DNA of 40,372 nt from Oscillospiraceae bacterium (GTDB lineage: Bacteria > Bacillota > Clostridia > Oscillospirales > Oscillospiraceae): positions 1-40,372 of the forward strand of contig JAFSEW010000063.1 in assembly GCA_017435525.1 (NCBI GenBank), read 5' to 3'. This document shows positions 8,672 through 16,835 of the stretch, piece after piece (the stretch's first letter is position 1; each line of letters starts with the position of its first letter). The notes beneath the pieces are model-generated. The model did not search any database and was not told the origin of the DNA. It saw only the letters and a list, made by a program, of their open reading frames with translations. A program made the position numbers and the translations under genes.

Positions 8672-10159
8672 ATGGAAGAAAACGATCTGCTTCAGCCCCG
8701 GGAATATACCACCGGTGGAAAAGAACTGTGCTTCGGCCTGGGGATTTTCATTACCGCCCTGGCACTTTGCAACTTCATAATCTTCGGCGGCTTCAATCTG
8801 GGCTTCGCCATCGCCGCCAGCCTGTGTATTCTCTGCTGCACCGGCTACCTGCTGTGGAAGGGCCGGAAGCTAACTTTCTACCCCTGCGCGATTCTGAGCC
8901 TGTGCCTGATCATTGCCGCATCCTTCGGCCGCAGTGACGACGGGTATGTGAAATTCGTGATGCTGTGCTTCCTGGGAGGCGGCACCTGCCTGGGACTGTG
9001 CCTGCTGGCAGGGCAGCAGCGCCGGAATCCCGGCAGCCCCGCATCTTTGTGGGATGTGTTCTTTGTGATTTTCCGGCTGGGCTTCGGGGAATTGTCCCCG
9101 GCGTTTCGGGGCCTCACCGCAGCCTTCCGCCGCAGCGGTCCCGCAGGCCAGAAAAGCACCGCTATTGTGATCGGTCTTGTGATCGCCGTGCCGCTGCTTT
9201 GCGTCATGATCCCGCTGCTGATGTTTGCCGACGCCGCCTTTGAAGGGCTGATGGATCTGCTGCCGGAATTCTCCATGGCAGAGCTGTTCGTCACGGTGCT
9301 CTTCGGCACACTGCTGGGATGCCTGCTCTACACCATGGGCACTGCCCTGATCCACTATGAAGACAGCACCCCCCGGGAGAAAAAGCCGGGCAGAGGGCTG
9401 GCCTGCCTGACCATCAACACGGTTCTCATTGCCGTGTGTCTGGTATACGCTGTGTATCTGCTGAGCCAGCTGGCCTATTTCGTAGGCGGCTTCTCCGGGA
9501 TTCTGCCCAAGGGCTACACCCTGGCACAGTATGCCCGCCGGGGCTTCTTTGAGATTGCCTGGCTCTGCGCCATCAATCTGGGCATCATCGGCCTGAGTCT
9601 GACCCTGAGCCGACCGAAAGACCCGGCACCCAAAAGCACCCGGCTGCTGTGCCTGTTCATGGCGCTGGTGACGCTGTTCCTGGTGGCTACCGCCAGCGCC
9701 AAGATGTTCCTCTACATTGATAGCTACGGCCTCACCCGGCTGCGGGTGCTGACCCAGGTGGTGCTGCTGTTTTTGGGCCTGACCACCGGCCTGGTGGCGG
9801 TGCGGCTGTTCGTACCCAAGCTGCCCTACATGAAAACCGTGGTGCTGGCAGGCTTGCTGCTGGGCGCCCTGGTCAGCTGGGTGGATGTGGATACCCTGGT
9901 GGCAAAGCACAATGTGGACGCATATCTGGCCGGGGATCTGGAAACGGTGGATGTATCCCACCTGAGTGTGCTGGGTGACGGCGCCGTTCCCCACATTTAC
10001 CGTCTGGCCCAGGAAGCCCCCGACAAAGCAATTGCACACCAGGCAGATGCTGTACTGGGCTATCGTTGGATGCACGATCCCAGTGATTTCCGTGGCTGGA
10101 ACTATGCCTTCCATGTGGCCGGAGAATACATCGCCATCAGCAAGCAAACCGATTCCTAA
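8672..10159 (+). CDS. DUF4173 (DUF4153-like) multi-spanning membrane protein
   Basis: The 495-residue protein has about ten to twelve hydrophobic segments. It contains a block typical of the DUF4153/DUF4173 families, YAVYLLSQLAYFVGGFSG followed by YARRGFFEI, near residues 255-295. The last 90 residues form a soluble tail (VDVDTLVAKHNVDAYL onward) that resembles the helical repeat end of these proteins. The biochemical role is unknown. It is tightly linked to the DUF2975 and Xre genes, so the three probably form one membrane-associated, self-regulated unit. A bidirectional terminator follows. Confidence 0.8.
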   Translation: MEENDLLQPREYTTGGKELCFGLGIFITALALCNFIIFGGFNLGFAIAASLCILCCTGYLLWKGRKLTFYPCAILSLCLIIAASFGRSDDGYVKFVMLCFLGGGTCLGLCLLAGQQRRNPGSPASLWDVFFVIFRLGFGELSPAFRGLTAAFRRSGPAGQKSTAIVIGLVIAVPLLCVMIPLLMFADAAFEGLMDLLPEFSMAELFVTVLFGTLLGCLLYTMGTALIHYEDSTPREKKPGRGLACLTINTVLIAVCLVYAVYLLSQLAYFVGGFSGILPKGYTLAQYARRGFFEIAWLCAINLGIIGLSLTLSRPKDPAPKSTRLLCLFMALVTLFLVATASAKMFLYIDSYGLTRLRVLTQVVLLFLGLTTGLVAVRLFVPKLPYMKTVVLAGLLLGALVSWVDVDTLVAKHNVDAYLAGDLETVDVSHLSVLGDGAVPHIYRLAQEAPDKAIAHQADAVLGYRWMHDPSDFRGWNYAFHVAGEYIAISKQTDS

Positions 10160-10169
10160 AACATGAAAC

Positions 10170-10193
10170 GGCGGGAGCAAGCCCCCGCCCTAC
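10170..10193. repeat. Short GC-rich intergenic palindrome (CCGCCCTAC type)
   Basis: GGCGGG and CCCGCC arms enclose AGCAAGC, followed by CTAC. The copy at 36035-36059 is nearly identical over the same core (19 of 21 positions), and the hairpin at 38070-38092 shares GGGAGCAAGCCCC. It lies just after a stop codon, as the others do. Likely a REP-like element. Confidence 0.6.
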
Positions 10194-10199
10194 AGTTAC

Positions 10200-10235
10200 A
10201 AAACCGACCTATGGATCATCCACAGGTCGGTTTTT
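10200..10235. terminator. Bidirectional terminator between DUF4173 gene and udk
   Basis: An 11-bp stem AAAACCGACCT pairs with AGGTCGGTTTT, with an inner TGG/CCA pairing around loop ATCAT. A-rich and T-rich flanks make it work in both directions between convergent genes. The left arm CCGACCTATG recurs in the hairpin at 14937-14971. Confidence 0.9.
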
Positions 10236-10243
10236 ATACCTTC

Positions 10244-10864
10244 TTATGCTTCGTTCAGATGGCGGCGGATACGGTCGGTAATCATTTCCAGGGCTACCAG
10301 GTTCTTGCCGCCCTCAGGTACCACCAGATTGGCGTACTTCTTGCTTGGCTCCACATACTGCTCATGCATGGGCTTTACCGTGTCCTGATACTGGGTCAGC
10401 ACGGATTCCAGGGTGCGGCCCCGCTTATTTACATCCCGCTTGATCCGGCGGCACAACCGCACATCCGCATCGGTATCCACGAAAATACGGATGTCCATCA
10501 GGTTACGCAGCGCCTCATTCTCAAAAATCAGGATGCCTTCCACAATAATTACCTTCCGGGGTTCGATGGTGAAAGTCGCATCACTGCGGTTATGGATGGT
10601 ATAATCGTACACAGGGCACTCAATGGCCTGCCCATTGCGCAGGCAGTCCAGATGCCGGGCCATCAGGTCGGTTTCAAAGGCCGCAGGCTCGTCATAGTTG
10701 ATCAGGCAGCGCTGTTCGTAGGTCAGTTCGTCGTGGCGGCGGTAGTAATTATCGTGGCTCACCACGCTCACATGGTCACCAAACTGCTCCACCAGCCGCT
10801 TCATCAGGGTAGTCTTACCGCTGCCGGAGCCGCCGGCAATACCGATTACCAGGATCTGATCCAT
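10244..10864 (-). CDS. udk: Uridine kinase
   Basis: The 206-residue enzyme has the P-loop GGSGSGKT at residues 11-18, the HDNYY motif near 37-41, the substrate-binding stretch NYDEPAAFETDL and the lid RRIKRDVNKRGR. It phosphorylates uridine and cytidine to UMP and CMP in pyrimidine salvage in the cytosol. The length is normal for the bacterial family. AAGGGGG precedes the ATG. It sits 9 bp after murI and is read from the same promoter; upp, another pyrimidine salvage gene, lies just upstream in a separate unit. Confidence 0.97.
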   Translation of the reverse strand: MDQILVIGIAGGSGSGKTTLMKRLVEQFGDHVSVVSHDNYYRRHDELTYEQRCLINYDEPAAFETDLMARHLDCLRNGQAIECPVYDYTIHNRSDATFTIEPRKVIIVEGILIFENEALRNLMDIRIFVDTDADVRLCRRIKRDVNKRGRTLESVLTQYQDTVKPMHEQYVEPSKKYANLVVPEGGKNLVALEMITDRIRRHLNEA

Positions 10865-10873
10865 AGATCCCCC

Positions 10874-11632
10874 TTATTCCAATCCGGCCAGCCGCCGGGA
10901 AAGACTTACCATCCGCTCACCCGGCATACTGTTTTCCACGATCACTTCTCCGGGGCCTTCATACAGCAGGTCTGCCGCCGCCAGGGCTTCCTTGGTTTCG
11001 GCTGCAGTAATCACCGCGCCGTCAAAGAGGGCAACCTTCTGGCCTCTTACCCGGCGGATGGAAGGCTCTGTAAAGGGATAATGGGTGCAGCCCAGCACCA
11101 GAGCATCCAGATCCTGGGGCAGCAGCGCATCCAGCAGGGCATCGGCTTCGGGAGAATCGTATTTTTCCGCTTCCACCAGCTCCATCAGGCCAGGAGCGGG
11201 CAGGGGATTGACCCGGCACACCGCGTCAAAACGGGCCTTATTATTCAGGAAACGGGCACCCTTCAAGGTGCCGGGGGTAGCCATGACGCCCACATGGCCG
11301 CCGGGGAATGCCTCGGCCGCTTTTGCCAGCGCAGGCTCAATGCCGATCACCGCCATATCCGGGAAGGCTTCCCGCAGCGCTTCGAACGCGGCGGAAGTTG
11401 CGGTATTGCAGGCAATGACGAAGGCTTTGATGCCCCGCTTGCGCAGTTTTTCCGCAGCGGCAATGGTCAGCTGCCGCACTTCGGCTTCCGGCCGGGTGCC
11501 GTAGGGTGCGTTGATGGAATCGCCGAAATACAGATACCGCTCATTGGGCAGCACCCGCAGCAGCTGCCGCAGCACGCTGATACCACCCACGCCGGAATCA
11601 AACACGGCAATATAATCCGATTTTTTCGCCAT
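10874..11632 (-). CDS. murI: Glutamate racemase
   Basis: The 252-residue protein starts with the FDSGVGGISVL motif. It carries the two catalytic cysteines, C75 in ACNTATS and C182 in GCTHYPF, which take and give the alpha proton to interconvert L- and D-glutamate for peptidoglycan. The DSINAPYG block near residue 38 is also typical. AGAGGG lies before the ATG, and a near-consensus promoter lies about 30 bp upstream. It is followed by udk with a 9-bp gap. Confidence 0.97.
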   Translation of the reverse strand: MAKKSDYIAVFDSGVGGISVLRQLLRVLPNERYLYFGDSINAPYGTRPEAEVRQLTIAAAEKLRKRGIKAFVIACNTATSAAFEALREAFPDMAVIGIEPALAKAAEAFPGGHVGVMATPGTLKGARFLNNKARFDAVCRVNPLPAPGLMELVEAEKYDSPEADALLDALLPQDLDALVLGCTHYPFTEPSIRRVRGQKVALFDGAVITAAETKEALAAADLLYEGPGEVIVENSMPGERMVSLSRRLAGLE

Positions 11633-11662
11633 AATTCTTGCCCTCTTTCTGCGTTTTTTCTT

Positions 11663-11691
11663 ATTGTAGCAAATTGCCGCAGCGGTTGCAA
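11663..11691 (-). promoter_or_regulatory. Promoter of murI-udk
   Basis: On the minus strand TTGCAA and TACAAT are separated by 17 bp, and TGC precedes the -10 box (extended -10). A second candidate, TTGCAA-16-TATGCT, lies about 75 bp further upstream on the same strand, between the upp terminator and this promoter. Confidence 0.75.
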
Positions 11692-11774
11692 CGGCAATAT
11701 AAAAACTTTACGCTTCCTTTTTCAGGTTCTTCCGTAAGCATAGCACGCAGGAAAAATTTTGCAAGACATATTCC

Positions 11775-11806
11775 CAAAAAAAGGCAGGCGCACCGATGTG
11801 CGCCTG
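11775..11806 (-). terminator. Terminator of upp
   Basis: On the minus strand CAGGCGCAC pairs perfectly with GTGCGCCTG around a 4-nt loop and is followed by CCTTTTTTT. It lies about 12 bp after the upp stop codon. Confidence 0.95.
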
Positions 11807-11817
11807 TATTTCTATTT

Positions 11818-12447
11818 TTACTTGGTGCCGAAAATACGGTCGCCGGCATCGCCCAGGCCGGGGATGATGTAGGCGTGCTCGTTGAGCCGCTCATCGCAGG
11901 CAGCCATATAGATATCCACATCGGGATGGGCTTCCTGCACAGTCTTGACACCCTCGGGGCAGCCGATGATGTTCATCATAATGATGTTCTTGCAGCCATG
12001 CTCCTTCAGGAAGTCAATGGCAGCCACAGCGCTGCCGCCGGTAGCCAGCATGGGGTCAACCACATACACCTGACGGTTGCCGATGTCATCCGGCAGCTTG
12101 CAGTAATATTCCACGGGCTTATGGGTCTCGGGGTCCCGGTACAGGCCGATATGACCGATCTTTGCGGAGGGGATCAGATCCACCATGGAATCCACCATAC
12201 CCAGACCGGCTCTCAGCACAGGCACGATAGCCAGCTTCTTGCCTGCCAGCACACGGCACTTTGCGGTAGCCACAGGGGTTTCCACATCCACTTCCACAGT
12301 GGGCAGGTTGCGGGTAGCCTCATAGCACATCAGGCCGGCGATCTCGCTGACCAGAGCGCGGAATTCCTTGGTGCCGGTGTTCTTATCCCGGAGGATTGCC
12401 AGCTTGTGCTGAATCAGAGGATGATCCAAAACATGTACATTCGCCAT
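11818..12447 (-). CDS. upp: Uracil phosphoribosyltransferase
   Basis: The 209-residue protein is a full-length UPRT. It has the PRPP-binding loop [12 protein letters not shown] near residues 128-139, the [16 protein letters not shown] start and the C-terminal uracil-binding region [11 protein letters not shown]. It makes UMP from uracil and PRPP in salvage. AAAGGAG precedes the ATG, and the gene starts 13 bp after tsaB. It is the last gene of prfA-tsaE-tsaB-upp and ends at a strong terminator. Confidence 0.97.
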   Translation of the reverse strand: MANVHVLDHPLIQHKLAILRDKNTGTKEFRALVSEIAGLMCYEATRNLPTVEVDVETPVATAKCRVLAGKKLAIVPVLRAGLGMVDSMVDLIPSAKIGHIGLYRDPETHKPVEYYCKLPDDIGNRQVYVVDPMLATGGSAVAAIDFLKEHGCKNIIMMNIIGCPEGVKTVQEAHPDVDIYMAACDERLNEHAYIIPGLGDAGDRIFGTK

Positions 12448-12460
12448 TTTTCTATCTCCT

Positions 12461-13165
12461 TTATGATTGAGTCTGTTTTTCCAAACGTTCTCTCTCCGCC
12501 TGGGAGAGTCTCAGATAATTGGGCTGCAGGGAAGCGCCATCACAGCTTTCCCCGCGATCCAGCATGGCTTTCGCCGCCAGCGCCACACCTGCGGCACGCT
12601 GGTGCATCCGGTGCTCCGGAGGACAAACCAGGCCGGGAACCGCTTCCCTCAGGGTATTATAGCACAGATTGCTGCCGTCGCCAACCAGGAAAATCGGCTT
12701 TTGCAGCGTTTGCAGTTCTTTTGCCAGCTCTGCCAGGGAAATGGCCCGATCCTCCCGGATTCTGGTGATCCGGCCCCGGTTGATTTCAAACAGCGCGTTA
12801 TACACCTGGCTGCGCCGGGCATCCATCACCGGGCACACATAGCCATCCCAGGCACCGAAATTCAGCGCCATGGCTTCCAGCGTGGAAACACCGCAGCAGG
12901 GCAGCTCCTTTGCCCAGGCAAAGCCCTTGGCTGCCGCCACGCCGATACGCACACCGGTAAAACTGCCGGGGCCTGCGGCTACCGCCACTGCCGTCACATC
13001 CTGGGGCGTATGGCCGCAGCTTTTCAGAAGATCTTCTGCCATGGAAAGCAGGGTCTGGCTGTGGGTCAGGCCGGTGTTCTGATAGCTTTCGCCCAGAAGC
13101 TTATTTTCATCCAGCAGCGCCACGCTGCCTGCCTTGGCAGAGGTTTCAAAGGCTAAGATCAGCAA
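12461..13165 (-). CDS. tsaB: tRNA threonylcarbamoyladenosine (t6A) protein TsaB
   Basis: The 234-residue protein is TsaB (YeaZ): an ASKHA-fold partner of TsaD in making t6A37 on ANN-decoding tRNAs. The motifs [15 protein letters not shown] at the start and [13 protein letters not shown] near residue 70 are typical. I chose the TTG at 13165 because AAGGAGGGG lies 8 nt upstream; the longer open frame upstream lies inside tsaE. The start overlaps the tsaE end by 20 bp, which suggests coupled expression of the two t6A genes. The usual neighbour rimI is absent. Confidence 0.93.
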   Translation of the reverse strand: MLILAFETSAKAGSVALLDENKLLGESYQNTGLTHSQTLLSMAEDLLKSCGHTPQDVTAVAVAAGPGSFTGVRIGVAAAKGFAWAKELPCCGVSTLEAMALNFGAWDGYVCPVMDARRSQVYNALFEINRGRITRIREDRAISLAELAKELQTLQKPIFLVGDGSNLCYNTLREAVPGLVCPPEHRMHQRAAGVALAAKAMLDRGESCDGASLQPNYLRLSQAERERLEKQTQS

Positions 13166-13583
13166 GATCTTCCCCTCCTTCGATGGTAATACGCCGGGAT
13201 TCTTCCCCCAGCTTTTCGATGGTGACGATGATGGCACCTTCCAAAGCATCCGCCACATTCTCGCTCCATTCCACGGCGCAGATACCGCCCCGGTCCAGAT
13301 AATCCTCCCAACCGATGTCAAACAGGTCATCGGAAGATGCCAGCCGGTACATATCAAAATGGAACAGGGGATACTTGCCGGAGAGATATTCATTGACGAT
13401 GGTATAGGTGGGGCTGGTGACACTTTCCTTGGCACCCAGGCCGCAGGCTACGCCACGGGTAAAGGCAGTTTTACCTGCCCCCAGATCGCCCTGATAGGCA
13501 ATCACCGTGCCGGGTGTCAGCCGCTTGCCCAAAGCCATGCCCACAGCTTCTGTCTCTTCCGGAGATCTTGTAATAAATTCCAT
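13146..13583 (-). CDS. tsaE: t6A biosynthesis ATPase TsaE
   Basis: The 145-residue protein has the Walker A motif GDLGAGKT near residue 32, TSPTYTIVNEY after it, HFDMYRL near 75 and VEWSE near 103, all conserved in TsaE (YjeE). It binds the TsaB-TsaD complex and its ATPase resets the t6A synthesis cycle. It starts 19 bp after prfA and overlaps tsaB. No long Shine-Dalgarno is visible; AAAGAAAAG lies before the ATG, so translation may rely on prfA read-through. Confidence 0.95.
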   Translation of the reverse strand: MEFITRSPEETEAVGMALGKRLTPGTVIAYQGDLGAGKTAFTRGVACGLGAKESVTSPTYTIVNEYLSGKYPLFHFDMYRLASSDDLFDIGWEDYLDRGGICAVEWSENVADALEGAIIVTIEKLGEESRRITIEGGEDLADLSL

Positions 13584-13602
13584 ACGCTTCTCTTTTCTTT
13601 CG

Positions 13603-14661
13603 TTATTGTGCGTTCTTCAGCTTTTCCGCCTGATCCGCAGTGGCCAGGGCATCGATAATCTCATCAATAGCGCCGTCCATCACCGCATCGATCTTATAGA
13701 GAGTCAGATTTACCCGGTGATCGGTGACACGGCCCTGGGGGAAATTATAGGTGCGGATGCGCTCATTGCGCATGCCCGTTCCCACCTGGCTGCGCCGCAG
13801 GCCGGTGTGCTCCGATTCGATCCGCTCCTGCTCCATCTCATAGAGCTTGGAAGCCAGCATCCGCATGCATTTTTCCCGGTTCTGCACCTGGCTGCGCTCT
13901 TCCTGGCAGGCCACCACAATGCCGCTGGGCTTATGGATCAGCCGCACGGCGGAAGATGTCTTATTCACATGCTGACCGCCTGCACCGGAGGCCCGGTACA
14001 CCTGCATTTCGATGTCCGCAGGATTAATCTGCACGGAAGCTTCTTCCATCTCCGGCAGCACCGCTACGGTGGCGGTGGAGGTGTGGACACGGCCGCCGGA
14101 TTCCGTTTCCGGTACCCGCTGCACCCGGTGGACGCCGGATTCATATTTCAGCCGGGAATAGGCGCCCCGACCGTCCACGATGAAGTCCGCTTCCTTCACG
14201 CCGCCCAGTTCCGTCTCATTGTAGTTCAGCAGCTCGATGCGCCAGCCCATTTTGGCGGCGTACATGGAATACATCCGGAACAGGCTATGGGCAAACAGGG
14301 CGCTTTCCTCGCCGCCCACGCCGCCGCGGATTTCCACGATGACGCTCTTTTCATCATTGGGGTCTTTGGGCAGCAGCAGGATCTGCAGCTCCTTAAACAG
14401 CTTTTCCTTTGCTTCCTTGGCTTCCTGGAAGGATTCCTGGCAGAACTCCTTCATATCCGGATCGCTCATCAGTTCCTGGGCATCCGCCATATCCTGACAG
14501 GCCCGGTTATACGCCCGGTAGGTTTCCACCACCGGCTCCATATCATTTTTCTCCCGGAGCAGCGCCGCAGCCTTCTTGGGATCGTTATAAAAATCCGGCT
14601 GCTCCATTTTAAAGCAAAGCTCCTCATAGCGGTTCTCCACCGCCCGCAGTTTATCCAGCAT
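13603..14661 (-). CDS. prfA: Peptide chain release factor 1
   Basis: The 352-residue protein is RF1. It has the GGQ motif (GAGGQHVNKTSSAVR), the stop-codon recognition tripeptide PET in RVPETESGGRVHTS (the PxT site of RF1, not the SPF of RF2), and the C-terminal VGTGMRNERIRTYNFPQGR block. It reads UAA and UAG and triggers peptide release. The ATG at 14661 is chosen because TAGGAG lies 7-8 nt upstream; a longer frame runs into the promoter region and is not used. It is the first gene of prfA-tsaE-tsaB-upp. Confidence 0.97.
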   Translation of the reverse strand: MLDKLRAVENRYEELCFKMEQPDFYNDPKKAAALLREKNDMEPVVETYRAYNRACQDMADAQELMSDPDMKEFCQESFQEAKEAKEKLFKELQILLLPKDPNDEKSVIVEIRGGVGGEESALFAHSLFRMYSMYAAKMGWRIELLNYNETELGGVKEADFIVDGRGAYSRLKYESGVHRVQRVPETESGGRVHTSTATVAVLPEMEEASVQINPADIEMQVYRASGAGGQHVNKTSSAVRLIHKPSGIVVACQEERSQVQNREKCMRMLASKLYEMEQERIESEHTGLRRSQVGTGMRNERIRTYNFPQGRVTDHRVNLTLYKIDAVMDGAIDEIIDALATADQAEKLKNAQ

Positions 14662-14698
14662 AGATCTGCTCCTAAATTCCAAATGGCATATTTCTGTT

Positions 14699-14727
14699 AT
14701 TGTAGCAGTTTTCCGGGGAAATGTAAA
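14699..14727 (-). promoter_or_regulatory. Promoter of prfA-tsaE-tsaB-upp
   Basis: On the minus strand TTTACA and TACAAT are spaced 17 bp apart, with TGC before the -10 box. The leader to the start codon is roughly 30 nt. Confidence 0.8.
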
Positions 14728-14802
14728 GACGAACCCTGCGTCATTGCCCGTCAAAAAAGCCCGGAAAACCGGCGATATGCACCAGGCCGTTACGCGCTGC
14801 GC

Positions 14803-14915
14803 CAAAGCCTCCCCTGTGTAAGGGGGGAGGTGGGCAGGCGGAAGCCTGTCCGCAGGGGTTGTCAATCCCTCAGTCAGCTAACGCTGATAGCTCCCTTTGC
14901 ACAAGGGAGCCTTTC
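14803..14915. repeat. Long palindromic intergenic repeat (about 113 bp)
   Basis: The element starts AAAGCCTCCCCTGTGTAAGG and ends CTTTGCACAAGGGAGCCTTT, so its outer arms are inverted copies (AGGCTCCCTTGTGCAAAGG-like). Inside are further hairpins: GCAGGCGGAAGCCTGTC, GGGGTTGTCAATCCC and CAGCTAACGCTGATAGCT. It has no coding signal. From memory, very similar elements are scattered through Faecalibacterium and other Oscillospiraceae genomes. It looks like a non-autonomous MITE- or REP-like unit. No flanking target-site duplication is obvious. Confidence 0.8.
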
Positions 14916-14936
14916 CGAAACCGGTAAATATTGCAA

Positions 14937-14971
14937 AGATCCGACCTATGATGAAACCATAGGTCGGATCT
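14937..14971 (-). terminator. Strong hairpin, probable terminator after the anti-sigma-like gene
   Basis: A perfect 14-bp stem (AGATCCGACCTATG paired with its complement) with a 7-nt loop lies 35 bp after the stop of the minus-strand gene at 15006. The U tract on the minus strand is short (TTTGC), so termination may be partial. It shares CCGACCTATG with the terminator at 10200-10235. Confidence 0.65.
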
Positions 14972-15005
14972 ATCTGTTTATAGGCTCCGAAACACCGGGC
15001 TTTTG

Positions 15006-15992
15006 CTATTGGGCAGTGTTTTCAATCACTATGATGTACCCTGCAGACATGCCCGCCTGTACTTTTCCAGAGCAGCTGACCAGCATGACTGTCTTTCCTT
15101 CCGGGGTGATACCGTAGGATTCTTTTTGGATCATCACGCCTGTGAGGTTCGTATCCCGCTGAATCAGCGCCTTGGCATCCACGCTGGCAAAGGCTTCCAG
15201 CTGATCCTGGTTATCCTCCACCCAGCCCAGATGCTTCGCGCCTATCCAACCCAGAATACCTCTGTCCGAAACCATCACCTGCAGCAAATCCGTAGTGTCC
15301 AGGCCATTGGCTTTTCTCACAAATTCATAGGTGTAGGTTGTCATTTCAGGATCTTTTTGTGCCACTGCCCGGTATAGACGCATCTCATACTGTTCGATAT
15401 TTATAAAGTAAGATGCCCATTGTCTTACCATATCCGGCAGCATATTTCTCGGATCCTCCAGCGCCTGGGCTTCTTCATTGCGTGTAAAGAAATCCTTTGT
15501 AGCGAAATCGATTCCCATCAGCTGGCCGGTTTCCCGGTGGACGCTGAACTCAGCAAAATGTGCATTGCGGTCTTCCCGCTGGTAATAATCCTTGATGTAT
15601 CCGCAGCCAACCACACATATGGAATATTGATAGTTCCCGGTATAGGTTTCCCCGTCAAAGGTGATCGTCATTTCTCTGGGGGCGTTTTCATCCTGATAGG
15701 TACCCCTATTCCAGACGGCCGCCGCATCCGAAGCCGCCAGGCCAAGGGGTGGAGAAGCGCCGTTCATGCCACTTAACATGGAGCATTCCCATTTGGGCTC
15801 CGTGGGTTCCGGGTCAGTAGGCACCGGCTCTTGGCCGGGCTTTCCCATTACAGCGGCCATCACAACGCAGGCAAACAGCGCAGCCGCAGCTGTCATCCAC
15901 GCTTTCCGTCCGGAGGGCTTTGCCCTTTCACAGTTTTCCAGAATATCTTCATCCACATGACCAACAGCCCGGAGCAATTCTTCATTCGTCAT
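15006..15992 (-). CDS. Membrane protein coupled to an ECF sigma factor, putative anti-sigma factor
   Basis: The 328-residue protein has a short cytoplasmic N-terminus (about 1-31), one membrane segment (about 32-49, MTAAAALFACVVMAAVMG), a Pro/Glu linker and a large extracellular domain. That layout and the ATGA overlap with the sigma gene make it a likely anti-sigma factor. The N-terminus (MTNEELLRAVGHVDEDIL) resembles the short sigma-binding segments of clostridial anti-sigma proteins, but no zinc ZAS motif is present. I do not recognise the extracellular domain (ITFDGETYTGNYQYSICVVG and following). The ATG at 15992 has AAGGAGG upstream, so the longer open frame is not used. Confidence 0.7.
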   Translation of the reverse strand: MTNEELLRAVGHVDEDILENCERAKPSGRKAWMTAAAALFACVVMAAVMGKPGQEPVPTDPEPTEPKWECSMLSGMNGASPPLGLAASDAAAVWNRGTYQDENAPREMTITFDGETYTGNYQYSICVVGCGYIKDYYQREDRNAHFAEFSVHRETGQLMGIDFATKDFFTRNEEAQALEDPRNMLPDMVRQWASYFINIEQYEMRLYRAVAQKDPEMTTYTYEFVRKANGLDTTDLLQVMVSDRGILGWIGAKHLGWVEDNQDQLEAFASVDAKALIQRDTNLTGVMIQKESYGITPEGKTVMLVSCSGKVQAGMSAGYIIVIENTAQ

Positions 15993-16549
15993 AAGGTATA
16001 CCCCTCCTTGGCCAGATACCCTTTCAGCCTGCGGCGTGTCCGGGAAAGGATCTGCAAAACATTGGCTTCCCGGAGACCATAGCGCCGGGCGATCTCCCGG
16101 ACGGATTCCAGATAGAAATACCGCCGCAGAAAAATACCCTGTTCTCTCCGGGGCTGCGTCCGCAGGAAGCGGGAAATGGCCCCTTTCAGTTCTGCTTCTT
16201 CCAGATGCCCCTCGGCGGTTTCCCAGGAGGGAATGCATTCATGCAGTTCCTCCAGCGCCAGGGTCACCTGGCCGTTTCCCCGCTTCTGGGTATCCCGGGA
16301 CAGCTGCACATTGATGGCCAAATTCCGGGTGATCTTCGCTAAGTACTGCTTAAAATAGGCTGGGCGGTGAGGGGGAATGCTGTTCCATGCTTTCACCCAG
16401 GTGTCCGCCACCACTTCTTCGGCGTCCCAGTCATTTCCCAGGATCGATGCAGCAATGGAAAAGCAATAGCCGCCATATACCTGCCGGGTCTGCCAGATGG
16501 CCTGCTCGTCTCTTTGCCAGTACAGGTCCAGAATCTCGCTGTCTTCCAT
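15989..16549 (-). CDS. ECF-type RNA polymerase sigma factor
   Basis: The 186-residue protein has region 2 (near residues 10-80, with WDAEEVVADTWVKAWNSIP as the region 2.2-2.3 signature and NLAIN at its end) and region 4 (near 125-180, IFLRRYFYLESVREIARRYG and RTRRRLKGYLA, the -35 reading helix-turn-helix). It directs RNA polymerase to a small stress or envelope regulon. The ATG at 16549 lies 7 nt after GGAGG; a GTG two codons earlier is too close. Its TGA overlaps the ATG of the membrane protein, so the pair is translationally coupled. Confidence 0.93.
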   Translation of the reverse strand: MEDSEILDLYWQRDEQAIWQTRQVYGGYCFSIAASILGNDWDAEEVVADTWVKAWNSIPPHRPAYFKQYLAKITRNLAINVQLSRDTQKRGNGQVTLALEELHECIPSWETAEGHLEEAELKGAISRFLRTQPRREQGIFLRRYFYLESVREIARRYGLREANVLQILSRTRRRLKGYLAKEGYTL

Positions 16550-16584
16550 ACGCACACCTCCTTTACATTACCTCTCTATCATAG

Positions 16585-16613
16585 ATAACAGGATCCGTCA
16601 AGGTTTCTGACAA
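16585..16613 (-). promoter_or_regulatory. Candidate promoter of the sigma/anti-sigma operon
   Basis: On the minus strand TTGTCA and TGTTAT are spaced 17 bp. Overlapping it is GAAACC (16602-16607), which resembles an ECF -35 element. Autoregulation is therefore possible but not shown. Confidence 0.5.
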
Positions 16614-16835
16614 GTTTCTTGTCTGCAGGAATATTTAATACAATCTTTCAACAACTTCATACACGCTTAATAATTTCTCGCTTTTTTTCTTCATAATTAA
16701 CTGATAAGATATAGACACTAAGACGAACGCCGACGCGTTCAAGACTACTTTTTCATTTTCCTCTCCTACCTTTTTGCAGGATCCGCAGGCTAAGGGCCGG
16801 CGGGTTTTGCAATTTATAGGCTTCCTTGCAGCAAC
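16614..16835 (+). other. Intergenic leader before the DUF421 gene
   Basis: The 338-bp gap between the divergent sigma and DUF421 genes is AT-rich up to about 16720, which is promoter-like, although no near-consensus -35/-10 pair was found on the plus strand. A small hairpin GAACGC-CGAC-GCGTTC (16725-16740) is followed by AAGACTACTTTTTCATTTTCC and may be an early terminator or attenuator. A GC-rich stretch follows (16775-16830). The DUF421 frame is open upstream to a TTG at 16774, but that TTG has no ribosome binding site. Confidence 0.4.

Noticed and set aside
13166-13435. N-terminal extension of TsaB
   Set aside because: The open frame upstream of 13165 lies inside tsaE and lacks conservation pattern; the TTG with AAGGAGG explains the start.
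16725-16765. Riboswitch in the DUF421 leader
   Set aside because: Two hairpins are visible but no conserved aptamer core that I know could be matched; only the start-codon hairpin is claimed.
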